Assembly (NCBI GenBank): GCA_016185145.1
Contig: JACPOB010000099.1
Span: 1 to 64,000, forward strand
Direction of reading: 5' to 3'
DNA: 64,000 bases
DNA from: Rhodospirillales bacterium
GTDB taxonomy: Bacteria; Pseudomonadota; Alphaproteobacteria; Reyranellales; Reyranellaceae
A model generated the notes under the pieces. The model saw only the letters and a list, made by a program, of their open reading frames with translations. It ran no database searches and was not told the DNA's origin. A program made the position numbers and the translations under genes. Below are positions 42,631-50,850 of the stretch, piece by piece; the first letter of the stretch is position 1; each line of letters begins with the position of its first letter.

Positions 42631-43274
42631 GTCGCACGACGACACAGGTGCAACCGGCACCGCTGCCTACCGTCTTCGTGATCGACGACGACGAGGACAT
42701 GAGGAGCGCACTGGGCAATCTCTTTCGCTCGGTCGGCCACGAGGTGAAGTTGTTCGGTTCCGCAGCGGAGTTCCTGCAGGACACGTCCTCGGATGCGCCG
42801 GGTTGCCTGGTGCTCGACGTCCGCCTGCCCGGCATGAGCGGGCTCGACTTCCAGAACAGGCTGGCGAGCACCGACGCCAATATTCCGATCGTGTTCATGA
42901 CCGGCCACGGCGACATCCCGATGTCGGTTCGCGCCATGAAGGCCGGCGCCGTCGACTTCCTCACCAAGCCGTTCCGCGACCAGGACATGCTCGACGCCGT
43001 GACCCGCGCCATCGAAGCCGATCGCGTGCGCCGCAGCAGCCAGCGGGCCACGTCGGGCGTGCGCGAGAGCTTTGCCCGGCTGTCGCCGCGCGAACGCGAG
43101 GTCATGACCCTGGTGACGCGCGGCCTGATGAACAAGCAGGTCGCCCACGAGCTGGGGCTCAGCGAGATCACCGTGAAGCTTTACCGCGGGCAGGCCATGC
43201 GGAAGATGGAGGCGGGCTCGCTCGCAGACCTCGTGCGCATGGCCGAACTCCTGGGACTGCACAAATCGCAGTGA
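42627..43274 (+). CDS. FixJ/NarL-family response regulator
   Basis: A 215-residue regulator. The receiver domain (residues ~10-125) has the acidic pair in VIDDDEDM near 14-21, the phospho-Asp in VLDVRLPGMSG near 56-66, Thr in FMTGHGD near 85-91 and the lysine in FLTKPFRD near 107-114. The C-terminal LuxR-type helix-turn-helix is RLSPREREVMTLVTRGLMNKQVAHEL onward (near 150-175). It is the likely partner of the kinase (4-base overlap) and probably acts on the divergent RND promoter. The spacing and order match FixLJ-type systems. Confidence 0.92.
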   Translation: MSRTTTQVQPAPLPTVFVIDDDEDMRSALGNLFRSVGHEVKLFGSAAEFLQDTSSDAPGCLVLDVRLPGMSGLDFQNRLASTDANIPIVFMTGHGDIPMSVRAMKAGAVDFLTKPFRDQDMLDAVTRAIEADRVRRSSQRATSGVRESFARLSPREREVMTLVTRGLMNKQVAHELGLSEITVKLYRGQAMRKMEAGSLADLVRMAELLGLHKSQ

Positions 43275-43306
43275 CGCGGCAAACGTTCGTATAGCTTTCG
43301 CGCGGC

Positions 43307-43330
43307 GGCCGGAAATTGCAATTTCCGGCC
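43307..43330. promoter_or_regulatory. Perfect 24-base palindrome abutting a start codon
   Basis: GGCCGGAAATTG (43307-43318) is followed directly by its exact reverse complement CAATTTCCGGCC (43319-43330), with no loop. The next base begins the ATG at 43331. It may be an operator for a dimeric regulator, or in RNA a hairpin blocking the receiver gene's start. It does not belong to the repeat families found elsewhere in the window. Confidence 0.7.
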
Positions 43331-43720
43331 ATGTTCGGTTCCAGGTCGCTTACCGTTGCCATCGTCGACGACGATGAGGCCGTACGCGACGCCCTCCGCA
43401 ACCTGCTGGCGTCGCTCGACCTTGGAGTCGCGACCTTTGCGTCTGCCGAAGACTTCCTGGCCTCGCCGGCCTGCCGTGCCGCAGCTTGCCTGATCACCGA
43501 CGTCCAGATGCCCGGCATGAGCGGGCTCGATCTGCAGCGCCATCTCGCCGGCGCTGGCAATCTGATCCCTGTCATCCTGATCACGGCCTTCCCTCACGAT
43601 CACCTCCGTCAGCAGGCCGAAGCCGAGGGTGCCTATGGGTTCTTTGCCAAGCCGTTCGATGGCGGGCTCATGATCGACTGCATCGAGCGCGCGCTCGTCG
43701 GAAAGGGAGCACCTGCATGA
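43331..43720 (+). CDS. Single-domain response regulator (receiver only)
   Basis: A 129-residue receiver. It has VAIVDDDEAVRDAL near residues 9-22, the phospho-Asp in LITDVQMPGMSG near 54-65, Thr in LITAF near 81-85 and the lysine in FFAKPFD near 103-109. There is no output domain. It may act as a phosphate sink or an adaptor for the kinase encoded upstream. The start is uncertain: ATG 43331 has no ribosome-binding site because a perfect palindrome lies just before it, while TTG 43316 inside the palindrome would add five residues. It overlaps the next gene (ATGA). Confidence 0.85.
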   Translation: MFGSRSLTVAIVDDDEAVRDALRNLLASLDLGVATFASAEDFLASPACRAAACLITDVQMPGMSGLDLQRHLAGAGNLIPVILITAFPHDHLRQQAEAEGAYGFFAKPFDGGLMIDCIERALVGKGAPA

Positions 43721-44193
43721 CCGAGACCCAGACGCGGCCGCCTTTGCCGCCCTTCACCGAGCAGACCGCCGCGCAGAAGGTGCGCCTGGCCGAGGACGCC
43801 TGGAACACCCGCGACCCTGTACGGGTGGCGTTGGCCTACACGCCCGACAGCAAGTGGCGCAACCGCGCCGAGTTCATCAACGGTCGGGCCGAGATCGAGG
43901 CCTTCCTGCGCCGCAAGTGGGCGCGCGAGCTCGACTATCGCCTGATCAAGGAACTGTGGGCCTGCGCCGGCAACCGCATCGCCGTGCGCTTCGCCTACGA
44001 GTACCACGACGACAACGGCTTCTGGTTCCGCGCCTACGGCAACGAGAACTGGGAGTTCGACGCCAACGGCCTGATGCAGCGGCGCATCGCCAGTATCAAC
44101 GAGCACCCCATCGCCGAGGCCGACCGCAAGTACCGCTGGCCGCTCGGCCGCCGGCCGGACGACCATCCGGGGCTGAGCAGCTTCGGCTTCTAG
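43717..44193 (+). CDS. DUF1348 / NTF2-like protein
   Basis: A 158-residue protein. The sequence VRLAEDAWNTRDPVRVALAYTPDSKWRNRAEF (near residues 22-53), the RRKWARELDYRLIKELWA stretch and the ending YRWPLGRRPDDHPGLSSFGF pattern are the hallmarks of DUF1348, a nuclear-transport-factor-2-like fold. The fold often makes small ligand pockets or scaffolds; enzymatic activity is not shown. It is translationally coupled (ATGA) to the lone receiver gene, an unusual link between signalling and this fold. It may be an effector of the two-component locus. Confidence 0.82.
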   Translation: MTETQTRPPLPPFTEQTAAQKVRLAEDAWNTRDPVRVALAYTPDSKWRNRAEFINGRAEIEAFLRRKWARELDYRLIKELWACAGNRIAVRFAYEYHDDNGFWFRAYGNENWEFDANGLMQRRIASINEHPIAEADRKYRWPLGRRPDDHPGLSSFGF

Positions 44194-44713
44194 CTGGGCC
44201 GGTGATCGACCTCGATCCGATACGGTGACAGCATTGCCTGCATGTCGGTCGAGGGATTCAAGATGTAGTGTGATGGCGGGCGGCAGTTCGCGGATATGGC
44301 CCCTCCTGGAGCGCCAAAAGTCGCAATAAAAGAACCCGGCATCGCCGACGGGTGGCTGCAAAGGGCCGGCCACGGTGCTTGGAAATCGCGCCGACGAAGC
44401 GGCTGGATCGCACCATAGTTATTGACTCGGAAGAGCACTTGAGTTATCTTAAGCCTGCCGCCGCACTTTCAGGCGTCCGCTCTATGCATCGTTCATCCGT
44501 TTACCATCGCGCGCGGCAGGGACCGCGCGAGCCCATCCCGCTGGCCTGGTCGGAGGGGCGCGCCCGAATCCAGAAAAGCGGTTGCGACAATTGCGAGAAC
44601 TGCGGGAATTCGCCGTGCGGCGCACCCCGTGGGTGAGACAGCAAAACTGCGGCCAGGTTTGCTGTGGTGATGAATGTGCTGGTTGAGCGCATGGAGCGAG
44701 GTGAGGGTCTTCT
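44194..44713. other. 520-base intergenic region without a convincing gene
   Basis: It separates the DUF1348 gene from the convergent TetR gene. It is less GC-rich in places. At 44582-44608 it holds three tandem 9-base units (TTGCGACAA, TTGCGAGAA, CTGCGGGAA). A 50-codon frame (ATG 44484 to TGA 44636) reads these units as C-D-N, C-E-N, C-G-N and ends with more Cys, but it has no clear ribosome-binding site. No hairpin with a T-run, RNA gene or repeat-family copy was recognised. Confidence 0.5.
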
Positions 44714-45361
44714 TCACCGGCTCCCAGCCGCGTCGCGCAACGCCGCGTCGATCACAGCGTCGACCAGCCAGCCTGCGATCTCCTCGACCTCGCGATCGCG
44801 CGACCCCCAGATGTCCTTCAGCACGACATAGGGTTCGATGCCATAGACGATGGAAAGCGCCTTCATCAGCCGGTCATAGCGCTTTCGTCCAAGTTGCTGC
44901 CGCAACGGCGCCGCCGCTTTTTCCAGCAGCCCTCGGCGAAAGCCGCGCCGATAGCGTGGCTCCTCGAGCAGGCCGACGCGCTCCAGCGATTCATGCTCCA
45001 ACGAGAGTTGCAAGGCCGCACGCATGTGCGGCTCGAACTCCTTGAAGCGCGGGAAGGTCTGCTTGAAGAGCTCGCGCACGCGCTGCCCGCCGTCGCGCGC
45101 CTTGGGCTCGTAGCTGCGTACCGGGCCCAGGCTCTCGGCGACGACGGCGGCGATCACCGTGCTGCGGTTGGGGAAGTAGCGATAGGCCGTCGCCCGCGAC
45201 ACGCCGGCGGTCAGCGCCACCTCGGCGACCGAGGGCGTGCGGCCGCGCCGGACGAGCTGCATGGCCGCGGCGAGGAGCCGGCGCCGCGTGACGGCCTTGG
45301 CATCGTTGTCCGGCGGCAAGGTCATGCTGTGCGGCGGCATAGGGGCGGCTTTCCTTGACAT
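44714..45361 (-). CDS. TetR-family transcriptional regulator
   Basis: A 215-residue regulator. The DNA-binding helix-turn-helix is near residues 27-72 (RRRLLAAAMQLVRRGRTPSVAEVALTAGVSRATAYRYFPNR pattern), followed by a helical ligand-binding half. It is divergent from the FAH-hydrolase cluster, and a 16-base palindrome (45396-45411) lies between the two, a likely operator. The start is the ATG at 45361; an internal ATG at 45340 with AAGGA upstream is also possible. It is predicted to repress the 45498-61151 catabolic and transport cluster until a substrate or metabolite binds. Confidence 0.88.
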   Translation of the reverse strand: MSRKAAPMPPHSMTLPPDNDAKAVTRRRLLAAAMQLVRRGRTPSVAEVALTAGVSRATAYRYFPNRSTVIAAVVAESLGPVRSYEPKARDGGQRVRELFKQTFPRFKEFEPHMRAALQLSLEHESLERVGLLEEPRYRRGFRRGLLEKAAAPLRQQLGRKRYDRLMKALSIVYGIEPYVVLKDIWGSRDREVEEIAGWLVDAVIDAALRDAAGSR

Positions 45362-45395
45362 GATGCAACCCCGGTCCTAGCCTCTGCACAATCTG

Positions 45396-45411
45396 TGAGA
45401 CGCGCGTCTCA
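45396..45411. promoter_or_regulatory. Palindromic operator candidate for the adjacent TetR protein
   Basis: TGAGACGCGCGTCTCA is a perfect 16-base palindrome in the divergent gap, 35 bases from the tetR start and 87 bases before the TTG of the FAH gene. Its size and symmetry fit TetR-type operators. It could control both directions. Confidence 0.65.
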
Positions 45412-45497
45412 TGCGTTCTCCTGTCGATGCGCGCGAGCTTCACCAAATAGCAACAGAGCCGGCTCTTGGCCATCGCCGAACCGGCTGGAAGGAAACG

Positions 45498-46376
45498 TTG
45501 AAGATCGCCACCTTCTGGTGGGCGGGACGTCGGCATGTCGGACGCATGAGCGCCGACGAACGCGACGTGACGCCCCTTGCGCTCGGAGATCGCGCCCATG
45601 CCGTGGGTGCGCTGGCGCTCGTCGAGATGATGGCCGAAGGCGCGCCGGTTCCGAAGCCATCGGGCGCCGCATTGCCTCTGTCGGCCGTCAAGCTCGATGC
45701 GCCGCTTCCGGCGCCGCGGCGCAACATCTTCTGCGTCGGCCTCAACTATCGCGCCCATGCCAGCGAGTTCGCGGCAAGCGGCATCGGCGGCCCGCGCCCG
45801 CCGCAGCAGGCAGTGCCGGAATTTCCGGTGATCTTCTCCAAGGTACCGGAAAGCGTGATCGCGCCCGAGGCCGGGATCCGCATTCCCAACGGCCTCTCCT
45901 CGTCGATCGACTACGAAGCCGAGCTTGCGGTCGTCATCGGCAAGACCGGAACCAACATTCCGTCGTCGCGCGCCATGGATCACGTCTGGGGCTACACCAT
46001 CGTCAACGACGTGACGGCGCGCGATCTGCAGCGCCGCCATCAGCAGTGGCTCCTGGGCAAGTCGCTCGACACCTTCGCGCCCATGGGGCCGTGGCTCGCC
46101 TGCACCAACGAGCTCGACGGCGCCCACACCCGCATGCGCTGTTGGGTGAACGACGAGCTGCGCCAGGATGCGCCGACCGAGGACCTGATCTTCGACATCC
46201 CGACGCTCATTTCGACGATCTCGGCCGGCATCACGCTCCATCCCGGCGACATCATCGCCACCGGCACGCCTGCGGGCGTCGGCATCGGTTTCGATCCGCC
46301 CAAGTTCCTGCGCCGCGGCGATCGCGTGCGCATCCACATCGAAGGTATCGGCACGCTCAGCAACCCCGTCCATTAG
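45498..46376 (+). CDS. Fumarylacetoacetate hydrolase (FAH) family protein
   Basis: A 292-residue FAH-family hydrolase. It has NIFCVGLNYRAHASE near residues 78-92, the metal-binding acids in SSIDYEAELAVVIG near 136-149, GYTIVNDVTARDLQ near 167-180 and the terminal GDIIATGTPAGVG near 252-264. Family members cleave carbon-carbon bonds in 2,4-diketo acids or act as hydratases and decarboxylases in aromatic meta-cleavage routes. The start is taken as TTG 45498 with AAGGAA upstream, because LKIATFWW matches the usual N-terminus. The earlier ATG at 45411 would add 29 residues of unrelated sequence and overlap the operator. It is first in the TetR-controlled cluster. Confidence 0.87.
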   Translation: MKIATFWWAGRRHVGRMSADERDVTPLALGDRAHAVGALALVEMMAEGAPVPKPSGAALPLSAVKLDAPLPAPRRNIFCVGLNYRAHASEFAASGIGGPRPPQQAVPEFPVIFSKVPESVIAPEAGIRIPNGLSSSIDYEAELAVVIGKTGTNIPSSRAMDHVWGYTIVNDVTARDLQRRHQQWLLGKSLDTFAPMGPWLACTNELDGAHTRMRCWVNDELRQDAPTEDLIFDIPTLISTISAGITLHPGDIIATGTPAGVGIGFDPPKFLRRGDRVRIHIEGIGTLSNPVH

Positions 46377-46385
46377 GTTTCCGCC

Positions 46386-47669
46386 ATGGCCAATGTGCTG
46401 TTCACCAATGTGCGCATTCTCGACGGTTCGGGCAGTCCGACTTACGCGGGCGAGGTCATGGTGCAGGGTAATCGCATCGCGCGGCTGGGGCGCGGCGCGC
46501 GGGCAATGCCGGCGACCGGCGTCACGGTGGTGGATGGCGCCGGTGCGACCCTGATGCCCGGCATGGTCGAGGCGCACACGCACTTCTCGTGGAACGACCA
46601 GCCCGGCTTGGGCGAAATCCAGCGCATGCCCACCGAGGAGCACATCCTGTGGTGCGCCCACATCGCCAGGCGCTATCTCGACATGGGCTTCACGTCCTGC
46701 GTCGGAGCCGCCTGCGCCAAACCGCGGCTGGACGTCGTCACCCGCAACGCGATCAACGACGGGCTGATCCCCGGTCCGCGCTATCTCGCCGCCAGCCAGG
46801 AGATCACGGTGCCGGGCGGGCTGGGCGACGAGACCTTGCCACACCTGCCGTTCCCCGAGTTCAGCTTCGGCGCCATCGTCAACGGGCCGGAGGATATGCG
46901 CCGCACCGTGCGCATGTTCCTGAAATACGGCGTGGATACCATCAAGCTCAACCTGTCGGGCGAATACATCGCCGGCATCCCGGCGGAGTTCACGCCGATG
47001 TCCGACGCCGAGATCGCCATGGCGGTGAAGGAGGCGCACCGCCGCGGCAAGCGTGTCGCCGCCCACGCCCGCTCCGCCGAATCGGTCAAGCAGTGCGTGC
47101 GCCACGGCATAGAAATCATCTTCCATGCGAGCTTCGCCGACGAGGAAGCGCTCGACATGCTGGAGGCGGCCAAGGATCGCCACTTCGTGGCGCCCGGCAT
47201 CGCCTGGCTGATCAACACGTCGTACCACGCGGCCGAGTGGGGCATCACGCCCGAGGTCGCCAAGGGCATGGGCTACCATCGCGAGCTCGAGATCGCCTGC
47301 GAGACTTTGAAGAAGATCCATCGCCGCGGCATCCGCATCCTGCCGGGCGGCGACTACGGCTTCGCCTGGATCAAGCACGGCACCAACGCCAAGGACCTGG
47401 AATACTTCGTGAAGTACCTCGGCTTCACGCCGATGGAGGCGCTGGTCGCCGCTACGCGCCTCGGCGGCGAGATCATGATGCGCGGCCGCGAGCTGGGGCA
47501 GATCAAGGAGGGCTGGCTCGCCGACCTCGTGCTGGTCGACGGCGATCCGGTGGCCAATATCACCGTGCTGCAGGATCCCAGGCGCCTGCTGGCGGTGATG
47601 AAGGACGGCCGGTTCCACAAGGAGCCGGAGCTGGCTGGGCAGGGCGCACGGCGCCTGTCGGTGGCCTGA
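46386..47669 (+). CDS. Amidohydrolase, imidazolonepropionase/prolidase-like (copy 1)
   Basis: A 427-residue metal-dependent amidohydrolase. The metal ligands are visible: EAHTHFSW (His-x-His near residues 63-65), a likely carboxylated lysine in DTIKLNLSG near 184, His in AAHARS near 221, His in IFHASF near 242 and Asp in LPGGDYGF near 321. It should hydrolyse a C-N bond in a cyclic or linear amide. It is about two-thirds identical by eye to the protein at 48468-49757, with one alpha/beta-hydrolase gene between them. It follows FAH by nine bases. Confidence 0.87.
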   Translation: MANVLFTNVRILDGSGSPTYAGEVMVQGNRIARLGRGARAMPATGVTVVDGAGATLMPGMVEAHTHFSWNDQPGLGEIQRMPTEEHILWCAHIARRYLDMGFTSCVGAACAKPRLDVVTRNAINDGLIPGPRYLAASQEITVPGGLGDETLPHLPFPEFSFGAIVNGPEDMRRTVRMFLKYGVDTIKLNLSGEYIAGIPAEFTPMSDAEIAMAVKEAHRRGKRVAAHARSAESVKQCVRHGIEIIFHASFADEEALDMLEAAKDRHFVAPGIAWLINTSYHAAEWGITPEVAKGMGYHRELEIACETLKKIHRRGIRILPGGDYGFAWIKHGTNAKDLEYFVKYLGFTPMEALVAATRLGGEIMMRGRELGQIKEGWLADLVLVDGDPVANITVLQDPRRLLAVMKDGRFHKEPELAGQGARRLSVA

Positions 47670-47670
47670 G

Positions 47671-48456
47671 ATGGCCACGCAGTTCGTCGAGCGCATCGCC
47701 GTCGAGACCGACGGATCGGGCGACGACGTGCTGCTGATCCACGGGCTGGGCGGCACCTCCAACGTCTGGGTGCCGCTGATGCCGACCCTGATTCGCCATC
47801 GTACGGTGCGGCCCGACCTGCCGGGCTCCGGCCGTTCGGCGCGCGTCGAGGGGCCGCTGACCATCGATCGCTTCGTGCAGGCGATGCTGCGGGTCTGCTC
47901 CGCGCTGAATGTCGAGCGCGCGCATGTCGTCGCCCATTCGATGGGCACCATCGTCGCCTTCCATCTCGCCAATGCGGCGCCGCAGCTCGTGCGCAGCCTG
48001 GCGCTGTTCGGTCCCTTGCTGTCGCCGCCTGACGCCGCACGCCCTGGCCTCAAGGCGCGCGGCGAGAAGGCGCGCAGCGAAGGCGAGCCCGGCATGCAGA
48101 CGATCGCCGATGCGATCGTGCAGTCCGCCACCTCGAGCGACACCCGCGCGCGCCAGCCGGCGGCGGTGGCGATGGTGCGCGAATCGCTGATGCGCCAGTG
48201 CCCCGACGGCTATGCCCGCTCGTGTGACGCGCTGGCCGGCGCGCAGCCGGCCGATCCGGCACAGATCGCCTGTCCGACCTTGATGGTGACGGGCGACGAG
48301 GACGCCATCGCACCGCCGCAGGCCGTGCGCCTGATCGGCGAACGCATTGCCGGCGCGCGGGTGGAGATCCTGCCGCGCTGCGGCCATTGGACGACCATCG
48401 AAAAACCCGGCGAGTGCAACGACGCGCTGAAGCGCTTCTATTCCCGTCGCCTGTGA
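47671..48456 (+). CDS. Alpha/beta hydrolase
   Basis: A 261-residue serine hydrolase. It has IHGLGG (oxyanion loop near residues 23-28), the nucleophile in AHSMG near 93-97, Asp in TGDEDAIAPP near 207-216 and His in CGHWTTIEKP near 237. The catalytic triad is complete, unlike the relative at 12237. It probably cleaves an ester, lactone or meta-cleavage product. It starts one base after the first amidohydrolase stop and lies between the two amidohydrolase copies, which suggests that hydrolysis of a common substrate needs all three. Confidence 0.9.
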   Translation: MATQFVERIAVETDGSGDDVLLIHGLGGTSNVWVPLMPTLIRHRTVRPDLPGSGRSARVEGPLTIDRFVQAMLRVCSALNVERAHVVAHSMGTIVAFHLANAAPQLVRSLALFGPLLSPPDAARPGLKARGEKARSEGEPGMQTIADAIVQSATSSDTRARQPAAVAMVRESLMRQCPDGYARSCDALAGAQPADPAQIACPTLMVTGDEDAIAPPQAVRLIGERIAGARVEILPRCGHWTTIEKPGECNDALKRFYSRRL

Positions 48457-48467
48457 AGGAGGCAGTC

Positions 48468-49757
48468 ATGGCAAACATGCTCTTCACCAACGTGCGCATC
48501 ATCGACGGCTCGGGCGCGCCGCCCTTTGCCGGCGATGTTTTGGTCCAAGGCAACCGCATCCTGCGCGTCGGCCGTGGCAGCCGTTCCGTTCCGACCGTGG
48601 GCGCCACGGTGATCGACGGCGCCGGCGCCACGCTGATGCCGGGCATGGTCGAGGCGCACACGCACTTCTCGTGGAACGACGCCGCGACGCTCGACGGCAT
48701 CCAGCGCATGCCGCTGGAAGAGCACGTGCTGTGGTCGGCCGACGTGGCGCGGCGCTATCTCGAGGCCGGCTTCACCTCCTGCGTCGGCGCCGCCTGCGCC
48801 AAGCCGCGGCTCGATGTGGTGACGCGCAACGCCATCAATTCGGGTCTGATTCCCGGCCCGCGCTACCTCGCGGCCAGCCAGGAGATCACCGTGGCGGGCG
48901 CGCTGGGTGACGAGATGCCGCCGCACCTGCCGTATCCCGAGTTCAGCTTCGGCGTCGTGGTGAGCGGCCCGGAGGAGATGCGCAAGGCCGTGCGCATGTT
49001 CCTGAAGTTCGGCGTCGACACCATCAAGCTCAACCTGTCGGGTGACAACTTCGCCGCCAATGCGCCGGCCGAGACGACCTGGATGAGCGACGAGGAGGTC
49101 GCCATCGCCGTCGCCGAGACCAAGAAACGCGGCAAGCGCGTGTCGTGCCACGCCCGGTCCTGCGAATCGATCAAGCAGGCGATGCGGCACGGCATCGAGA
49201 TCGTCTATCACGCGAGCTTCACCGACGAGGAAGCCCTCGACATGCTGGAGGCCCGCAAGGACAAGATCTTCGTGGCGCCCGGCATCGGCATCCTGTTCGC
49301 CATGATGGACCACGCCGCGCCGTGGGGCATCGATCGCAAGAAGGCGATCGAGATGGGCTACGAGATCGAGATCGCTGCCGCCGTCGAATCGCTGAAGAAG
49401 ATGCACAAGCGCGGCATCCGGGTGCTGCCGGGCGGCGACTACGGCTTCGCCTTCACGCCGCATTGCGACAATGCCCGCGACCTCGAGTACTTCGTGAAGC
49501 ATCTCGGCATGACGCCCATGGAAGCCATCGTCTCGACCACCAAGCTCGGCGCCGAGATCATGATGCAGGGCGGCGAGCTGGGGCAGATCAAGGACGGATA
49601 TCTCGCCGACATCCTGCTGGTCGACGGCGATCCGCTGAGCAACCTCGCTATCCTGCGCGACCAGAAGAAGATCCTGGCCGTGATGAAGGACGGCACCTTC
49701 TACAAGAAGCCCGAAATCGCCTCGGCCCGCTCGCGCTGGGCGGCGTCGGTGGCGTGA
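48468..49757 (+). CDS. Amidohydrolase, imidazolonepropionase/prolidase-like (copy 2)
   Basis: A 429-residue paralogue of the protein at 46386-47669. The same ligands are kept: EAHTHFSW near 63, DTIKLNLSG near 184, SCHARSCES near 221, VYHASF near 242 and LPGGDYGF near 321. The segment after the second histidine differs (GILFAMMDHAAPWGIDRKK versus AWLINTSYHAAEWGITPEV), so substrate preference may have diverged. The start ATG 48468 has AAGGAGG upstream. It is followed by a palindromic repeat and the importer genes. Tandem duplication with an interposed hydrolase gene is the simplest origin. Confidence 0.87.
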   Translation: MANMLFTNVRIIDGSGAPPFAGDVLVQGNRILRVGRGSRSVPTVGATVIDGAGATLMPGMVEAHTHFSWNDAATLDGIQRMPLEEHVLWSADVARRYLEAGFTSCVGAACAKPRLDVVTRNAINSGLIPGPRYLAASQEITVAGALGDEMPPHLPYPEFSFGVVVSGPEEMRKAVRMFLKFGVDTIKLNLSGDNFAANAPAETTWMSDEEVAIAVAETKKRGKRVSCHARSCESIKQAMRHGIEIVYHASFTDEEALDMLEARKDKIFVAPGIGILFAMMDHAAPWGIDRKKAIEMGYEIEIAAAVESLKKMHKRGIRVLPGGDYGFAFTPHCDNARDLEYFVKHLGMTPMEAIVSTTKLGAEIMMQGGELGQIKDGYLADILLVDGDPLSNLAILRDQKKILAVMKDGTFYKKPEIASARSRWAASVA

Positions 49758-49774
49758 TGGTGATGGTTATCTCA

Positions 49775-49902
49775 TTCCTCCCCAGCGGAGCTGGGGAGGT
49801 GTCGGCGTCTTACGCCGACGGAGGGGTCATAGGCATCGGTCTTGGTGCTCATGACCCCTCCGGCGCTGCGCGCCACCTCCCCTTCGTAAGACGAAGGGGA
49901 GG
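49775..49902. repeat. Palindromic repeat, family B, copy 3 (supplies a ribosome-binding site)
   Basis: An intergenic copy of about 128 bases. The left arm is TTCCTCCCCAGCGGAGCTGG, the core GGAGGGGTCAT / ATGACCCCTCC, and the right end CGAAGGGGAGG. The last GGGGAGG (49896-49902) lies three bases ahead of the livH ATG at 49906 and is the only Shine-Dalgarno-like sequence there. Confidence 0.86.
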
Positions 49903-49905
49903 CAA

Positions 49906-50850
49906 ATGACTTACCTCCGCCGCTGGTTCTGGGTCTGGCTGTTCGGCCTGCCGCTGCTGGCGCTCGCCATCTGGGGCATCGTCGACAACCAGCGCCTGTT
50001 CTTCGCCACGACGCTGAACGGCCTCACCCTGGCCGCTCTCTATTTCCTGGTGGCCAGCGGCTTCACCCTGGTGTTCGGCCTTCTGCGCAACGTCAACCTG
50101 GCGCACGGCTCTCTTTATCTTTTGGGCGCCTATGTCGGCTGGGTGGTCGGCGAATGGCTGGGCTCGTGGTTCCTGGCCGTTGCCGCGGGCTTCCTGTTCG
50201 CGGCTTTCATGGGCCTGCTGCTGCAGATCGGCGTGTTCCGCTTCATGCACGGCCAGGACCTGCGGCAGACCATGGCGACCATCGCGCTGTCGATCATCGC
50301 CGCCGATATCGCGCTCTGGATCTGGGGCGGCGAGATCTACCAGTTCGATCCGCCGCGCTGGATCATCGGTTCCACGGCGTTGCCCATCGTCGGCAAGTTC
50401 GCGACCTATCGACTGGTCCTGCTGGCCATGGCCATCGTCATCGGGTTGGCGCTGTGGTGGTTCCTGGCGCGCACCCGCGTCGGCATGATGATCCGCGCCG
50501 GCGTCGATGATCGCGCCATGCTCTCGGCCTCGGGCATCGACGTTCAGATGGTGTTCGCCATCACCTTCGCGATCGGCGCAGGCCTGGCGGGCTTCGCCGG
50601 CGTGGTCGGCGGCACGGCGCTCTCGATCGCGCCGGGCGAGGACACGCGCTACCTGCTGGCCTCGCTGGTCGTGGTCATCGTCGGCGGCATGGGCAGCGTC
50701 GCCGGCGCCGCCCTGGGCGCCGTGCTGGTCGGCCTCGCCGAGCAGTTCGGCCTCGCCTACGCGCCGACCTACGGCATCGTCTTCACCTTCGTCGTCATGA
50801 CCTTGGTCCTCGCCTTCCGCCCGCAGGGCATCTTGGGGAGGCGGGCATGA
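49906..50850 (+). CDS. livH: Branched-chain amino acid-type ABC transporter permease, LivH
   Basis: A 314-residue permease with about eight hydrophobic segments. The motif LNGLTLAALYFLVASGFTLVFGLLRNVNLAHGSLYLLGAY (residues 37-76) is the conserved LivH pattern. It forms the channel with LivM, which overlaps its stop (ATGA). Its ribosome-binding site comes from the palindromic repeat just upstream. The importer is embedded in the amidohydrolase/FAH cluster, so it probably brings in that cluster's substrate. Confidence 0.92.
   Translation: MTYLRRWFWVWLFGLPLLALAIWGIVDNQRLFFATTLNGLTLAALYFLVASGFTLVFGLLRNVNLAHGSLYLLGAYVGWVVGEWLGSWFLAVAAGFLFAAFMGLLLQIGVFRFMHGQDLRQTMATIALSIIAADIALWIWGGEIYQFDPPRWIIGSTALPIVGKFATYRLVLLAMAIVIGLALWWFLARTRVGMMIRAGVDDRAMLSASGIDVQMVFAITFAIGAGLAGFAGVVGGTALSIAPGEDTRYLLASLVVVIVGGMGSVAGAALGAVLVGLAEQFGLAYAPTYGIVFTFVVMTLVLAFRPQGILGRRA

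Noticed and set aside
44991..48143. A minus-strand open frame of about 1050 codons
   Set aside because: It runs antisense through the FAH, amidohydrolase and alpha/beta-hydrolase genes, all of which have clear motifs; low-complexity composition marks it as a shadow.
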